Assembly (NCBI GenBank): GCA_016183175.1 | Contig: JACPFC010000088.1 | Location: forward strand, 1-35,748 | Reading direction: 5' to 3' | Source of the DNA: Deltaproteobacteria bacterium | GTDB lineage: Bacteria > UBA10199 > SBBF01 | DNA length: 35,748 bases | Shown here: piece by piece, positions 17,851-25,527 of the stretch | Layout: each line of letters starts with the position of its first letter | Numbering within the stretch: the first letter of the stretch is position 1 | Made by a program: the position numbers and the translations under genes | The notes under the pieces: generated by a model | Seen by the model: the letters and a program-made list of their open reading frames with translations, nothing else | Told to the model about the DNA's origin: nothing | The model's database searches: none

Positions 17851-17876
17851 CGGGGGCTTTGCCGCTGGCGCCCCCG
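17851..17876 (-). terminator. Possible terminator downstream of the dnaJ-like gene
   Basis: On the minus strand CGGGGGC (17876-17870) pairs with GCCCCCG (17857-17851) over a 12-base loop and is followed by ATTTAATGTTG, a weak T-rich tail. It falls between the dnaJ-like gene and the next lipoprotein gene. Confidence 0.4.
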
Positions 17877-17917
17877 TACCCCCCTGTTCGCTCGCGCGGA
17901 ATAAATCCGTCGCTCGC

Positions 17918-18685
17918 TCACTCATTCACTCCTCGCCATCCAAATAACCGCCGCCACCAAGAGGGGCCTGCCTCTTTTTTCAGTTTCAGGCGCACAAGGA
18001 TATGAAGTTTTTTTCCCGTCGAAAGATCGGTTGAGTCGAGCGTGTAGGCAACCCCCGGAGAGAGCCCGGCCGGGATTTTAACCTCCTGCCTTTTCACTAC
18101 TTCCACCCTCCCAAAGCCTCCGCAATGGATGCAGGGATGTTTTACCTTTCTCCCCCGCCCCTCACAGCGGGGACAGACCTTCCATTGAATTTCATTTCCA
18201 TAGGTTGTTTTGATCTGCCCGCTCCCAAAACAGTAGGTGCAGATGACGGCGTGGGAATTGCCCGCCGAGCCCCCTCCCTTGCAGGAACGGCACTTTTCGG
18301 CGCCGACAAGCCGCGCCCGTTTTTTGGCGCCATGGGCCAGTTCCACCTCCGTCAACTCTATTTCCTGCGGCCTCTGGAGGCCAAGCACGCGGTCTTCACG
18401 GGTGAAGCCGAAGATGTCGTCGAAGATATCCTCGAGGTCTTTGACCGCCGGCGTTTTTGTGACCACCGGCGGGACCGCCTCCCCCTTTTTGGCCCATTTT
18501 TGAAAATTGTGGATGAGATGGTTGTAGGCCTCGGTGCATTCACGAAAGGACTCCGCGGCGGAGGCGTTTTCGGGGTTGCGGTCGGGGTGATGTTTAAGCG
18601 CCAAGGCGTGGTAGGCCCTTTTGACCTCCGGCGGCTGGGGCGGGTCTTGTAAACCCAGAATCTTGAGGGCCTGATGATAGTTCAA
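17918..18685 (-). CDS. Short DnaJ-like protein with J-domain and zinc finger
   Basis: 255 residues. The J-domain (about 1-70) carries the HPD triad in HHPDRNPENASA, which stimulates an Hsp70 ATPase. A DIFDDIFGF segment follows at about 87-95. Next come four CxxCxGxG modules (CRSCKGGG, CTYCFGSG, CPRCEGRG, CIHCGGFG) that bind two zinc ions in DnaJ. There is no Gly/Phe-rich linker and the second C-terminal substrate-binding domain is missing, as the protein ends about 50-60 residues after the zinc finger. It is therefore about 120 residues shorter than a standard DnaJ. It overlaps grpE by four bases. No dnaK or hrcA lies nearby. It could be a specialised co-chaperone rather than the main DnaJ. 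Confidence 0.88.
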   Translation of the reverse strand: MNYHQALKILGLQDPPQPPEVKRAYHALALKHHPDRNPENASAAESFRECTEAYNHLIHNFQKWAKKGEAVPPVVTKTPAVKDLEDIFDDIFGFTREDRVLGLQRPQEIELTEVELAHGAKKRARLVGAEKCRSCKGGGSAGNSHAVICTYCFGSGQIKTTYGNEIQWKVCPRCEGRGRKVKHPCIHCGGFGRVEVVKRQEVKIPAGLSPGVAYTLDSTDLSTGKKLHILVRLKLKKEAGPSWWRRLFGWRGVNE

Positions 18686-19362
18686 TGGATTGTCTCGGCG
18701 GAAACCGTCACCAGGGCGGGACGGATAAGCCGGTCATGCAGGGTAAATCCGCTCCGATGGACCTGCACCACCCTCCCCGGTTTGTGTTCTTTTGATTCCA
18801 CCTGACCGATCGCCTCGTGCCGGTGCGGATCGAATATTTCTCCTTCGACGCCGATTTTTTTCAGCCCGAATTTTTCGAGGCTTTTCTCGAGCTGTTTCAA
18901 AACCAGCCCCACTCCTTCGAGGATCGCCTTGGCTGTGCCTTCGACGGTTTTCGCCCCCTCGGTGTTCGCGTTTTTGTCCGACGAGGCCTCGGTTGCGTGC
19001 GCGATGCTCATTTCGAGATGGTCGATGGCGGGAAAAATCTCCTGAAGGATTTTTTCGTTGGCAAAGCGGGTGGACTCCTCTTTTTCGCGTTCCATCCGCT
19101 TGCGGAAATTTTCGAACTCGGCCAAAAGGCGCAGGTATTTGTCTTTTTCCCCTTTTAATTGATCTTCAGCCTCTTTGAGTTTGGCTTCAAGGACGCGAAT
19201 TTCCTCGTCAAGGAGGGAACGATCGGCCTCGGGGAGTTTCTGGGGCGCTTCGATGGGTTTCGCCTCCTCGGACGGAGGATAAACCTCCTTTTTCCCTTTC
19301 AGAACATCCCGCAATTCGTCAACCTTTTCGGCCTTTTTGAATTTATCAAATTCTTTTGCCAT
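18682..19362 (-). CDS. grpE: Nucleotide exchange factor GrpE
   Basis: 226 residues. GrpE releases ADP from DnaK. A long N-terminal coiled coil (about 40-130, DEEIRVLEAKLKEAEDQLKGE and FENFRKRMEREKEES) leads into the beta-wing domain with GVEGEIFDPHRHEAIGQ and KPGRVVQVHRSGFTLHDRLIRPALVTVS, the family signature. It is followed by the dnaJ-like gene with a four-base overlap. Confidence 0.95.
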   Translation of the reverse strand: MAKEFDKFKKAEKVDELRDVLKGKKEVYPPSEEAKPIEAPQKLPEADRSLLDEEIRVLEAKLKEAEDQLKGEKDKYLRLLAEFENFRKRMEREKEESTRFANEKILQEIFPAIDHLEMSIAHATEASSDKNANTEGAKTVEGTAKAILEGVGLVLKQLEKSLEKFGLKKIGVEGEIFDPHRHEAIGQVESKEHKPGRVVQVHRSGFTLHDRLIRPALVTVSAETIH

Positions 19363-19396
19363 CGCTTTTATCTAGTAAATCCCGGTAACCGACATG

Positions 19397-20560
19397 TCAA
19401 GCGGGGGAAGGCAAAAACGCCGCCATAATCTGATTGGAAAACAGCCGCCCCTCCCCCGTCAAGCGCGTTCCTCCGGTCATCCATCCGCGGTTTTCAAACG
19501 GTGCAATCCGGCCGGCAAAGCGATGGGCATACGATTCACCAAACAGCTCTTCAAAATTTTTCACCGACACTCCTTTGTCCAACCTCAATCCCATCATCAT
19601 GAATTCCCCCATCGCCGTACCGAAGGGAATCTCTTCGCGATCAAACCAGATTTGTGAATCCTTAAGGACATTCATATATCGATTTGGTTCTTTGAAATTA
19701 GTCGATCGATATCCAAATCCCCCGGATTTCTCCCGGCTTCTCAAAAACGAGACGGCGCCGGCGCCAAGCCCCAGATACTCACCGTAATTCCAATAGTTCA
19801 GGTTATGCCGGCATTCATGCCCCGGACGCGCAAAGTTCGAGATTTCGTAGCGACGCAATCCCCCTCTCGCCAATATTTTTCCCGTCATCTCGAACATCTC
19901 GGCCTGCAGGTCGGAATCGGGAGGAAGGGCTTTTCCCGACTTGATCTGTTGATGGTAAATGGTCCCCTCTTCCACGGTAAAACTGTAGCACGACAGATGG
20001 GGAGGGTCGAAGTCCAGAATCCCGTTAAGATCCGACTCCCACTGTTTAAGCGTCTGCCCCGGAAAACCGAAAATCAGATCGGCGTTCCATGAGCGAAAAC
20101 CGGCCGTGGCAATTAACTTTAGAGCCTCTCGCGCGTCGTCGGCCGAATGAATCCGGCCGAAGGCGGACAAATAGGCGTCATGCAGGCTTTGGACGCCGAT
20201 GGAGAGGCGATTGATGCCGGCACGCTTGAAACCATCGAGTTTTTTCGCAGAGATCGTTTTCGGATTGGCCTCGAGCGTCACTTCGACATCATCGCACAGA
20301 GGGACTGATTTTTGAATGCGGCGCAACAGATCGGCGAGATCCGAGGGCCTCATGAGCGATGGCGTCCCGCCGCCGAAAAAAACGGTGCGGATCGGGCGGG
20401 CTGAATCAAGTAGCGGGAGGCGTTTTTCCCATTCGGCAAGGAGGACCCGCTGATATTCTTCAAACGGGATGGATTTCTTTTCAACAGCATAAGAATTGAA
20501 ATCGCAGTAGTGGCATTTGTAGAGGCAGTAGGGGAAATGGATGTAAAGAGAGTTAAGCAC
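19397..20560 (-). CDS. hemW: HemW-type radical SAM protein (coproporphyrinogen III oxidase-like)
   Basis: The core begins with SLYIHFPYCLYKCHYCDFNSYA, containing the CxxxCxxC radical-SAM site. FFGGGTPSL and EVTLEANPKT follow, then GINRLSIGVQSLHDAYLSAFGRIHS and NADLIFGFPGQT. The C-terminal NLNYWNYGEYLGLGAGAVS is also present. HemW proteins are heme chaperones or heme-trafficking factors rather than true oxygen-independent coproporphyrinogen oxidases. The start is set at GTG 20560, directly before the core; the frame runs up to 20620 with alternative ATG starts at 20596 and 20620 inside the DUF1285 gene. The GTG choice gives an 8-base overlap. Confidence 0.9.
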   Translation of the reverse strand: MLNSLYIHFPYCLYKCHYCDFNSYAVEKKSIPFEEYQRVLLAEWEKRLPLLDSARPIRTVFFGGGTPSLMRPSDLADLLRRIQKSVPLCDDVEVTLEANPKTISAKKLDGFKRAGINRLSIGVQSLHDAYLSAFGRIHSADDAREALKLIATAGFRSWNADLIFGFPGQTLKQWESDLNGILDFDPPHLSCYSFTVEEGTIYHQQIKSGKALPPDSDLQAEMFEMTGKILARGGLRRYEISNFARPGHECRHNLNYWNYGEYLGLGAGAVSFLRSREKSGGFGYRSTNFKEPNRYMNVLKDSQIWFDREEIPFGTAMGEFMMMGLRLDKGVSVKNFEELFGESYAHRFAGRIAPFENRGWMTGGTRLTGEGRLFSNQIMAAFLPSPA

Positions 20561-21179
20561 GCTTCTTCTTGGCGGCTTTTTTGAAGGCTCGCGCATGCTT
20601 GACTCCTCGCACCCGGACACGCCCCCCCTGTTTGAGCGCCTTCCTCTTCGTCCCTTTCCCCTTTGTTTTCGGCCTTTCCTTTTCGCGGGACTTTCGGGTG
20701 TCCGGCGTCAAATCTTTTGGCGGGGAGGTATGGACGGGGTATTGCTTTCCCCGAAACAGGAGAAAATATTTTTTCCCCCTCTGCTTCAAGTCGCGGGTGA
20801 TTTCGTAATACGGGGCCCGCATGAACTTCGCGGGAAAATTTCCCCCTTTTACCACGCAATAAAGCGCGTGCCTCTTTCCGATCCAGAGGGAATTCAAATC
20901 GAGCAGTTCAATCGACTCGTCGGTGAGCGAGACGAGATAGCCGGCGATGGTGCGCTCCACTTTTTTGACCCAGTACGGAACATCCTCGACCTTGATGTAA
21001 ACCGGCCGCTCCTCCCCTTCGAGGTAATATTTTCCCGCCTCGTCTCGCACGATATGCTTGTAAAAAAACTGGCAAGTCCGCTCATGCAGGATGGGAAAAT
21101 CCCCCTGATACCAGTTCCCTTCGGAATCGAGGCGAATGACATCCTCGAAAGCGCGTCGGCTTCGGCTGTCCATAACCAT
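20553..21179 (-). CDS. DUF1285-like protein with a basic C-terminal tail
   Basis: 208 residues. Residues about 10-150 resemble DUF1285 proteins (DSEGNWYQGDFPILHERTCQFF, EERPVYIKVEDVPYWVKKVE), small soluble proteins of unknown function. The last 50 residues are a Lys/Arg-rich low-complexity tail (TRKSREKERPKTKGKGTKRK... KKAAKKKRA) that I do not know from the family; it may bind nucleic acid. It is immediately upstream of, and overlaps, hemW. Confidence 0.75.
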   Translation of the reverse strand: MVMDSRSRRAFEDVIRLDSEGNWYQGDFPILHERTCQFFYKHIVRDEAGKYYLEGEERPVYIKVEDVPYWVKKVERTIAGYLVSLTDESIELLDLNSLWIGKRHALYCVVKGGNFPAKFMRAPYYEITRDLKQRGKKYFLLFRGKQYPVHTSPPKDLTPDTRKSREKERPKTKGKGTKRKALKQGGRVRVRGVKHARAFKKAAKKKRA

Positions 21180-21235
21180 TGGAGTATAAAGGCGAATTTT
21201 GGAAATAGCAAGAAATTAATAATAAAAACGAGCAG

Positions 21236-22261
21236 TTAACAGTATCCGATCTTTTTAAACCAGTTTATCGCTTTGATAAAGCAATCTTCCATCGGCGAGG
21301 CGCGATATCCCAATTCACGAACCGCCTTGGCGGTATCAAGGGGATAGCCATATTGAACAAAACGGATCCCCAAAATAGGAAAGAAGGGGGGTTTTTTAAG
21401 GAGATAAAAAGATAAAAATTCGGAAACCCATGCGGCGGCAAGCGCCACGGGTATTGGAATTTTAATCCGGGGGGGCGTCACGCCCGCCAATCTGCAGATG
21501 GTTTCAACCGTTCTGGCGACGGTGACATTATACCCGCCCAGAATGTATCGGTCGCCGATTTTTCCCTTTCGGGCCGCCAGGACATGGCCGCGCCCCACAT
21601 CCTCTGCGGAAACGATATTGATCGCATGGTCCACATAAGCGGGGAGTTTGCGGTTGATCAACTGCGGGATCAGACAAAGAGAAGGGGGTTTTAGTTCATA
21701 CGGGCCAAAACAGCCGGATGGATTGACGATCACCGCAGGGAGGCCCCCCAAGCCGGGTCGGCCCCCCAGGCCGGGTCGGCCCTTGTTGCGGGCTCTCTGT
21801 CTGATTTCTTCCTCCATCCGATATTTGACTGCAAAATAGGGATGCGGCGGTTTTTTAAGATCGTACCGGCGCGACTCGTCGGAGAGTTCCCCCGCATGGG
21901 ACGGGGCGCCGATAGTGGTCAGCGAGCTGGTGTAGACCAGACGATCGATTGAACTCGACTCGGCGGCGGTGAGGACACTCTCAAGCCCTTCCATGGCCTT
22001 TTTCAGATGTGCCTTAAGTTGAAAGGTATTTGTGGGATAGTAAGGGGCGGTGTGAAAGACCCACGAGCATCCCTTCATCGCCCTGGCAACTGACCGGCTG
22101 TCGTTTAAATCCCCCTGAAAGCGTTCGACTTTCAGACCCTCGAGATTTTCGGAGGGGGTCACGCCGCGCGAAAAGGCGCGGACGTCGATCCCTTCTTCAA
22201 GAAGAGAACGAACGACATGGTTACCGATAATACCGGTGGCGCCAATGACGAGGGCTTTCAT
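21236..22261 (-). CDS. NAD(P)-dependent epimerase/dehydratase, HpnA-like
   Basis: 341 residues of the extended short-chain dehydrogenase family. Visible are the Rossmann motif GATGIIGNHVVR, the DLNDSRSVARAMKGC segment, the substrate-side YTSSLTTIG and the catalytic PYFAVK (YxxxK). The closest type by these motifs is hopanoid-associated sugar epimerase HpnA or dihydroflavonol reductase-like proteins, but no hopanoid gene is nearby. A run of repeats GRPGLGGRPGLGG just before LPAVIVNPSG is encoded by the 40-bp repeat at 21742-21781. This lies in a loop of the fold and looks like an insertion. Confidence 0.88.
   Translation of the reverse strand: MKALVIGATGIIGNHVVRSLLEEGIDVRAFSRGVTPSENLEGLKVERFQGDLNDSRSVARAMKGCSWVFHTAPYYPTNTFQLKAHLKKAMEGLESVLTAAESSSIDRLVYTSSLTTIGAPSHAGELSDESRRYDLKKPPHPYFAVKYRMEEEIRQRARNKGRPGLGGRPGLGGLPAVIVNPSGCFGPYELKPPSLCLIPQLINRKLPAYVDHAINIVSAEDVGRGHVLAARKGKIGDRYILGGYNVTVARTVETICRLAGVTPPRIKIPIPVALAAAWVSEFLSFYLLKKPPFFPILGIRFVQYGYPLDTAKAVRELGYRASPMEDCFIKAINWFKKIGYC
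21742..21781. repeat. 40-bp GC-rich tandem element inside the epimerase gene
   Basis: The reverse complement of this block matches 10991-11030 in nusA except for two C/T swaps. Read on the minus strand of this gene it gives GRPGLGGRPGLGG. The other strand of the same repeat is read in nusA, and neither strand has a stop in the frame used. Confidence 0.85.
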
Positions 22262-22272
22262 ATAAAGCAGAG

Positions 22273-22313
22273 TTTAGGGTTTAGGGTTTAGGGTAAAAAC
22301 TGTAGTTACCCTA
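22273..22313 (+). repeat. (TTTAGGG)x3 and adjoining hairpin
   Basis: Three exact TTTAGGG units (22273-22293) run into TAGGGTAA...TTACCCTA, an 8-bp hairpin (22289-22296 with 22306-22313). The unit is that of plant telomeres but is clearly internal here. A degenerate relative lies at 4631-4661. Confidence 0.7.
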
Positions 22314-22361
22314 GACCCCATCAGTTTCTCCTTGTCAAAGAAAAACGCGTGTACTAGCTAG

Positions 22362-22397
22362 ATGAAAAAGCGAACAATCCGGCTTTGCCGGTTGTGA
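22362..22397 (+). CDS. Possible leader peptide of the parA element (11 codons)
   Basis: ATG 22362 to TGA 22395-22397 encodes MKKRTIRLCRL. Most of the frame lies in the first hairpin of the structured element. The homologous position upstream of comM also ends a frame in KRTI... and TGA. The changes between copies preserve base pairing more than peptide sequence, so coding is doubtful. Confidence 0.2.
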   Translation: MKKRTIRLCRL

Positions 22398-22465
22398 GCG
22401 CGGGGTTTGGGGCCATCGAAGGCCCGACAAACATAAAAATCAAGAAGGGCCTTCGGGGCCCCAAG
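22374..22465 (+). ncRNA. Structured repeat element, copy B, abutting the parA start
   Basis: The first hairpin is ACAA-T-CCGGC / TTT / GCCGG-TTGT (22374-22395), with a bulged T. A conserved spacer follows. The outer stem is TTTGGGGCC (22406-22414) with GGCCCCAAG (22457-22465). The inner stem is CGAAGGCCC (22417-22425) with GGGCCTTCG (22447-22455) around a 21-nt A-rich loop. The 23 bases 22394-22416 are identical to copy A at comM, and the first hairpins differ by compensatory changes. There is no T-run after it. Confidence 0.6.
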
Positions 22466-22470
22466 TGCAA

Positions 22471-23331
22471 ATGATTACGGATAGAATCAAAGAGTTCATT
22501 GGAGTCGAAACCGCCAAAAATCTGCAGTCGGGAGGCCGGTCGGCCAAAACCATTGCCGTCTGCTCCCAAAAGGGGGGAGTGGGAAAAACCACCACCGCGG
22601 TCAATCTGGGGGCCGCCTTTTCGTATTTTAGCGAGAAGAAAGTCCTGATTGTCGACCTCGATCCGCAGGGGCATGTGGAAAAATCGCTCGGTTCAATTAT
22701 CCCCGACGGCCTCGACTACACGCCGGTTTCGGCGACGCTCACCTCCAAAAAAGGGAACCTCCTCAATTCGGTGATCAAAACCAAACTCGATTTTCTGGAC
22801 ATCACCCCCGGCGACAAGGCGCTGGGAGAGGCCGACAGCGCGCTGGCGGGAAAGATAGGCAGGGAGCTGATTCTCGCCCAAGCCCTCAAAACGGCCAAGA
22901 CGCACTACGATTACATTCTCCTCGACTGCCCCCCCAACCTCGGCAACCTGACCATCAACGCCCTCTGCGCCGCCGACTACGCGGTGGTGCCTTGCGAAAT
23001 GTCGGTTCTGGCTTTCGAGGGGGTCACCGATCTGTTGACGACGCTCGAGACGGTCAATGAACGCCTCAACAAATCGCTCAAAATCCTGGGCGTTGTTTTC
23101 ACCCGCGTGGACGGCAGAAACCTCACGATGAATGCGCTTGTGGAGGAGAATCTGAAAAATTTCTTCAACGGCAACATCTTCAAGACCCGCATCTCGGTGA
23201 ACACCGACCTTAACAAGGCCCAGCTCGAAGGGCACAGCATTTTCCATTTTGCCCCTTCCTCCACCGGCGCCGAAAATTACAGGGCGCTGGCGGACGAGAT
23301 TGCAAAGAAGGTGCGTAAGCTGGATTCTTAA
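22471..23331 (+). CDS. parA: ParA/Soj-family partition ATPase
   Basis: About 286 residues. A 26-residue N-terminal part precedes the deviant Walker A CSQKGGVGKTTTAVN, followed by VDLDPQGHVEKSLG, DYILLDCPPNLGNLTINAL and AVVPCEMSVLAFEGV. ParA ATPases use ATP to position chromosomes or other cargo. No parB follows, which is unusual for a chromosomal segregation locus, so it may serve another cargo. ATG 22471 is taken as the start; GTG 22465 is in frame and overlaps the 3' arm of the structured element. There is no Shine-Dalgarno sequence. It is convergent with hisS. Confidence 0.92.
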   Translation: MITDRIKEFIGVETAKNLQSGGRSAKTIAVCSQKGGVGKTTTAVNLGAAFSYFSEKKVLIVDLDPQGHVEKSLGSIIPDGLDYTPVSATLTSKKGNLLNSVIKTKLDFLDITPGDKALGEADSALAGKIGRELILAQALKTAKTHYDYILLDCPPNLGNLTINALCAADYAVVPCEMSVLAFEGVTDLLTTLETVNERLNKSLKILGVVFTRVDGRNLTMNALVEENLKNFFNGNIFKTRISVNTDLNKAQLEGHSIFHFAPSSTGAENYRALADEIAKKVRKLDS

Positions 23332-23337
23332 GCCGCT

Positions 23338-24594
23338 TCAATCAACAACATCCCCTTTAAAGAAGGAGACAATCCGGGCAAGCGGGACATTCGTTTGGGT
23401 TTTGGCGGAAAAATCCTTCACCTGAGCCATGCCCTGCTTTAGTTCCTCCTCTCCGATGATGATCACATGCGTGCAGGCAAGTTTGTCGGCCTTGCGGAGC
23501 TGGGACTTGAGCGATTTTTCGTCCGCCTCGATCTCGCACGAAATTCCGTTTTGCCTTATCTGAAAAGCAACCTCACGGGCCCTGGCGTGCGCCGCCTCCC
23601 CCAAAAAGGCGACAAAGATTTTTTTTGATGCGATGGGTTTCGGCTCACCGATCAACATTAAAAGACGTTCAATGCCGATTGCAAAGCCGACACCGGGGAT
23701 GTCGGCGCCGCCCAGATCCTTGACAAGAGAATCGTATCGCCCTCCCGCGGCAATGGCGGCCTGCGCGCCCAGCCTGTCCGAGACAAATTCAAACACCGTC
23801 CGCTGGTAGTAGTCGAGGCCGCGGACCATCTTGGGGTTGATCTCGTACGGCACTTTCAATTCATCCAGCGTTTTTTTGACCGACTCGAAATGGGCGCGGC
23901 TTTCCGGTTCCAGAAAATCGAGGATGTCGGGATGATCTTTGGAGAGTTCCCGGCACTTCGGATTTTTGCAGTCAAGGACACGAAGCGGATTTCTTTTGAT
24001 GCGTTGCCGGCAGTCATCACAAAAATTCTTTTCATTTTTGGCAAAAAACCCTTTCAGTTTTTCCTGATAGGCCTTCCGCTCATGCCCACAGCCGAGTGAG
24101 TTGATCTGCAGGGCCCAATCTTTTAAGCCGACTTTGTTCAGATAACCGGCCAGCATTTCGATGATTTCGGCGTCTGCGTACGGGCTTTTGGAACCAAAAC
24201 TTTCGGCGCCGATCTGATGAAACTGGCGGAAACGCCCCTTTTGCGGCCGCTCACGACGGTACATCGGACCAAGGTAATAGACCTTGAGATCGGGCGATGT
24301 CTGATTGATCAGATTATGTTCGATGGCGGAGCGGACGACAGAGGCGGTTCCCTCGGGGCGCAAGGTTAAGGAGAGATTGTCCTTGTCCTCGAAGGTGTAC
24401 ATCTCTTTTTGGACAATGTCGGTCAGTTCGCCGACACTTCGCGCAAAGAGGGGGGTTTCTTCCACAATCGGCGTCCGGATTTCTTCATGGCCGTAGAGGG
24501 CAAAATGCTCCCGCGCCGTCTGTTCCACGAATTGCCATTTCGGCGACTCGCCCGGAAGGATGTCGTGCATGCCGGATATGGATTTGTATTTCAT
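23338..24594 (-). CDS. hisS: Histidyl-tRNA synthetase
   Basis: 418 residues of a class II synthetase. Motif 2 is seen in YYLGPMYRRERPQKGRFRQFHQIGAE. The histidine-specific motifs LDYYQRTVFEFVSD and AAGGRYDSL are present, as is motif 3 GFAIGIERL. The C-terminal anticodon-binding domain (about 320-418) ends the protein. The start overlaps the nadC stop by four bases, so nadC and hisS are coupled. Confidence 0.97.
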   Translation of the reverse strand: MKYKSISGMHDILPGESPKWQFVEQTAREHFALYGHEEIRTPIVEETPLFARSVGELTDIVQKEMYTFEDKDNLSLTLRPEGTASVVRSAIEHNLINQTSPDLKVYYLGPMYRRERPQKGRFRQFHQIGAESFGSKSPYADAEIIEMLAGYLNKVGLKDWALQINSLGCGHERKAYQEKLKGFFAKNEKNFCDDCRQRIKRNPLRVLDCKNPKCRELSKDHPDILDFLEPESRAHFESVKKTLDELKVPYEINPKMVRGLDYYQRTVFEFVSDRLGAQAAIAAGGRYDSLVKDLGGADIPGVGFAIGIERLLMLIGEPKPIASKKIFVAFLGEAAHARAREVAFQIRQNGISCEIEADEKSLKSQLRKADKLACTHVIIIGEEELKQGMAQVKDFSAKTQTNVPLARIVSFFKGDVVD

Positions 24595-25469
24595 TCGATA
24601 TCAAACGCAATATCCACCGCCGGCGCCGAGTGCGTCAGCGCCCCGATGGAGATGCGGGATACCCCCGTCTGGGCGATCTTTCGCACGTTTTTCAGATTCA
24701 CGCCACCGGAGACTTCAAGTAGGGGCGTCCCGCCGTACGCCCTTATTTCCGAATTGTGTGCCAGTTTGACCGCCTTGCGAATCTGCGGAAGTTTCATATT
24801 GTCCAGCAGAATAATATCCGCCCCTTCTTCGAGCGCTTGCCGGACCTCCACCAGATTTCTCGCCTCCACCTCGATCAGTTTTCCGGTTTGGGATTTGGAA
24901 TTTGGAATTTGGAATTTCACTCTTTGGATCGCCTCCCGTATCCCCCCGCACGCGTCGATATGGTTGTCCTTGATCAGGTACTGATCGGCCAGATTCATCC
25001 GGTGATTTTTTCCTCCACCATCGACGACTGCCCGCTTTTCCAAAAAACGAAGGCCGGGGATTGTTTTTCTCGTGTCGAGGATGGAACACCGGTACGGCTT
25101 CACCTTTTCCACAAACAGGCTTGTCAGCGTGGCGATGCCGGAGAGATGCTGGAGAAAATTAAGCGCCGTCCGTTCGGCGCGAAGGAGGTCGGAGACAAAA
25201 CCGGCCGCCTCCGCGAGGCGCTCCCCCTTCTTTACATGCGCCCCGTTGCCGTAGCCGGTCACCACGCGCGTGTCTTTCGAGACGGACAAAAAAACATCCC
25301 GCGCCACGTCCAGCCCCGAAATCACCAGTTCCTGCCGGGCAACCAGAAACCCGCGCGCCCTCCCACCGCCGTTGCCGAAAACGGCAATGCCGGTGATGTC
25401 GCGCGCGGCGGCGTCTTCCTCCAGCGCTTTACGGATCAGGTTTGCACGTTCAATTTTTATGTTGTCCAT
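24591..25469 (-). CDS. nadC: Nicotinate-nucleotide diphosphorylase (quinolinate phosphoribosyltransferase)
   Basis: 292 residues. NadC makes nicotinate mononucleotide from quinolinate in NAD synthesis. Conserved stretches are RTALNFLQHLSGIATLT, the DTRKTIPGLRFLEKRAVVDGGGKNHRMNL core, DNHIDACGG, IEVEARNLVE, ADIILLDNM and EVSGGVNLKNV. A short segment KFQIPNSKSQTG before IEVEARN is encoded by an A/T-rich tandem repeat (24890-24917) and looks like a small insertion. No nadA or nadB lies nearby. Confidence 0.96.
   Translation of the reverse strand: MDNIKIERANLIRKALEEDAAARDITGIAVFGNGGGRARGFLVARQELVISGLDVARDVFLSVSKDTRVVTGYGNGAHVKKGERLAEAAGFVSDLLRAERTALNFLQHLSGIATLTSLFVEKVKPYRCSILDTRKTIPGLRFLEKRAVVDGGGKNHRMNLADQYLIKDNHIDACGGIREAIQRVKFQIPNSKSQTGKLIEVEARNLVEVRQALEEGADIILLDNMKLPQIRKAVKLAHNSEIRAYGGTPLLEVSGGVNLKNVRKIAQTGVSRISIGALTHSAPAVDIAFDIE
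24890..24917. repeat. In-frame AATTTGG-type tandem repeat inside nadC
   Basis: Units of GGGATTT, GGAATTT, GGAATTT, GGAATTT are read through on the minus strand as part of KFQIPNSKSQTG. The sequence is unlike the GC-rich gene around it. Confidence 0.7.
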
Positions 25470-25527
25470 CGCTTGCAGGCCTTTTTTGCGGAAAGGTAAC
25501 AGAAAGAAACCTTCCGATCAACGGCTT

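Noticed and set aside
22273-22293. TTTAGGG repeats as a real telomere or chromosome end
   Set aside because: Only three units, inside a gene-dense region on both sides; they are better seen as small repeats.
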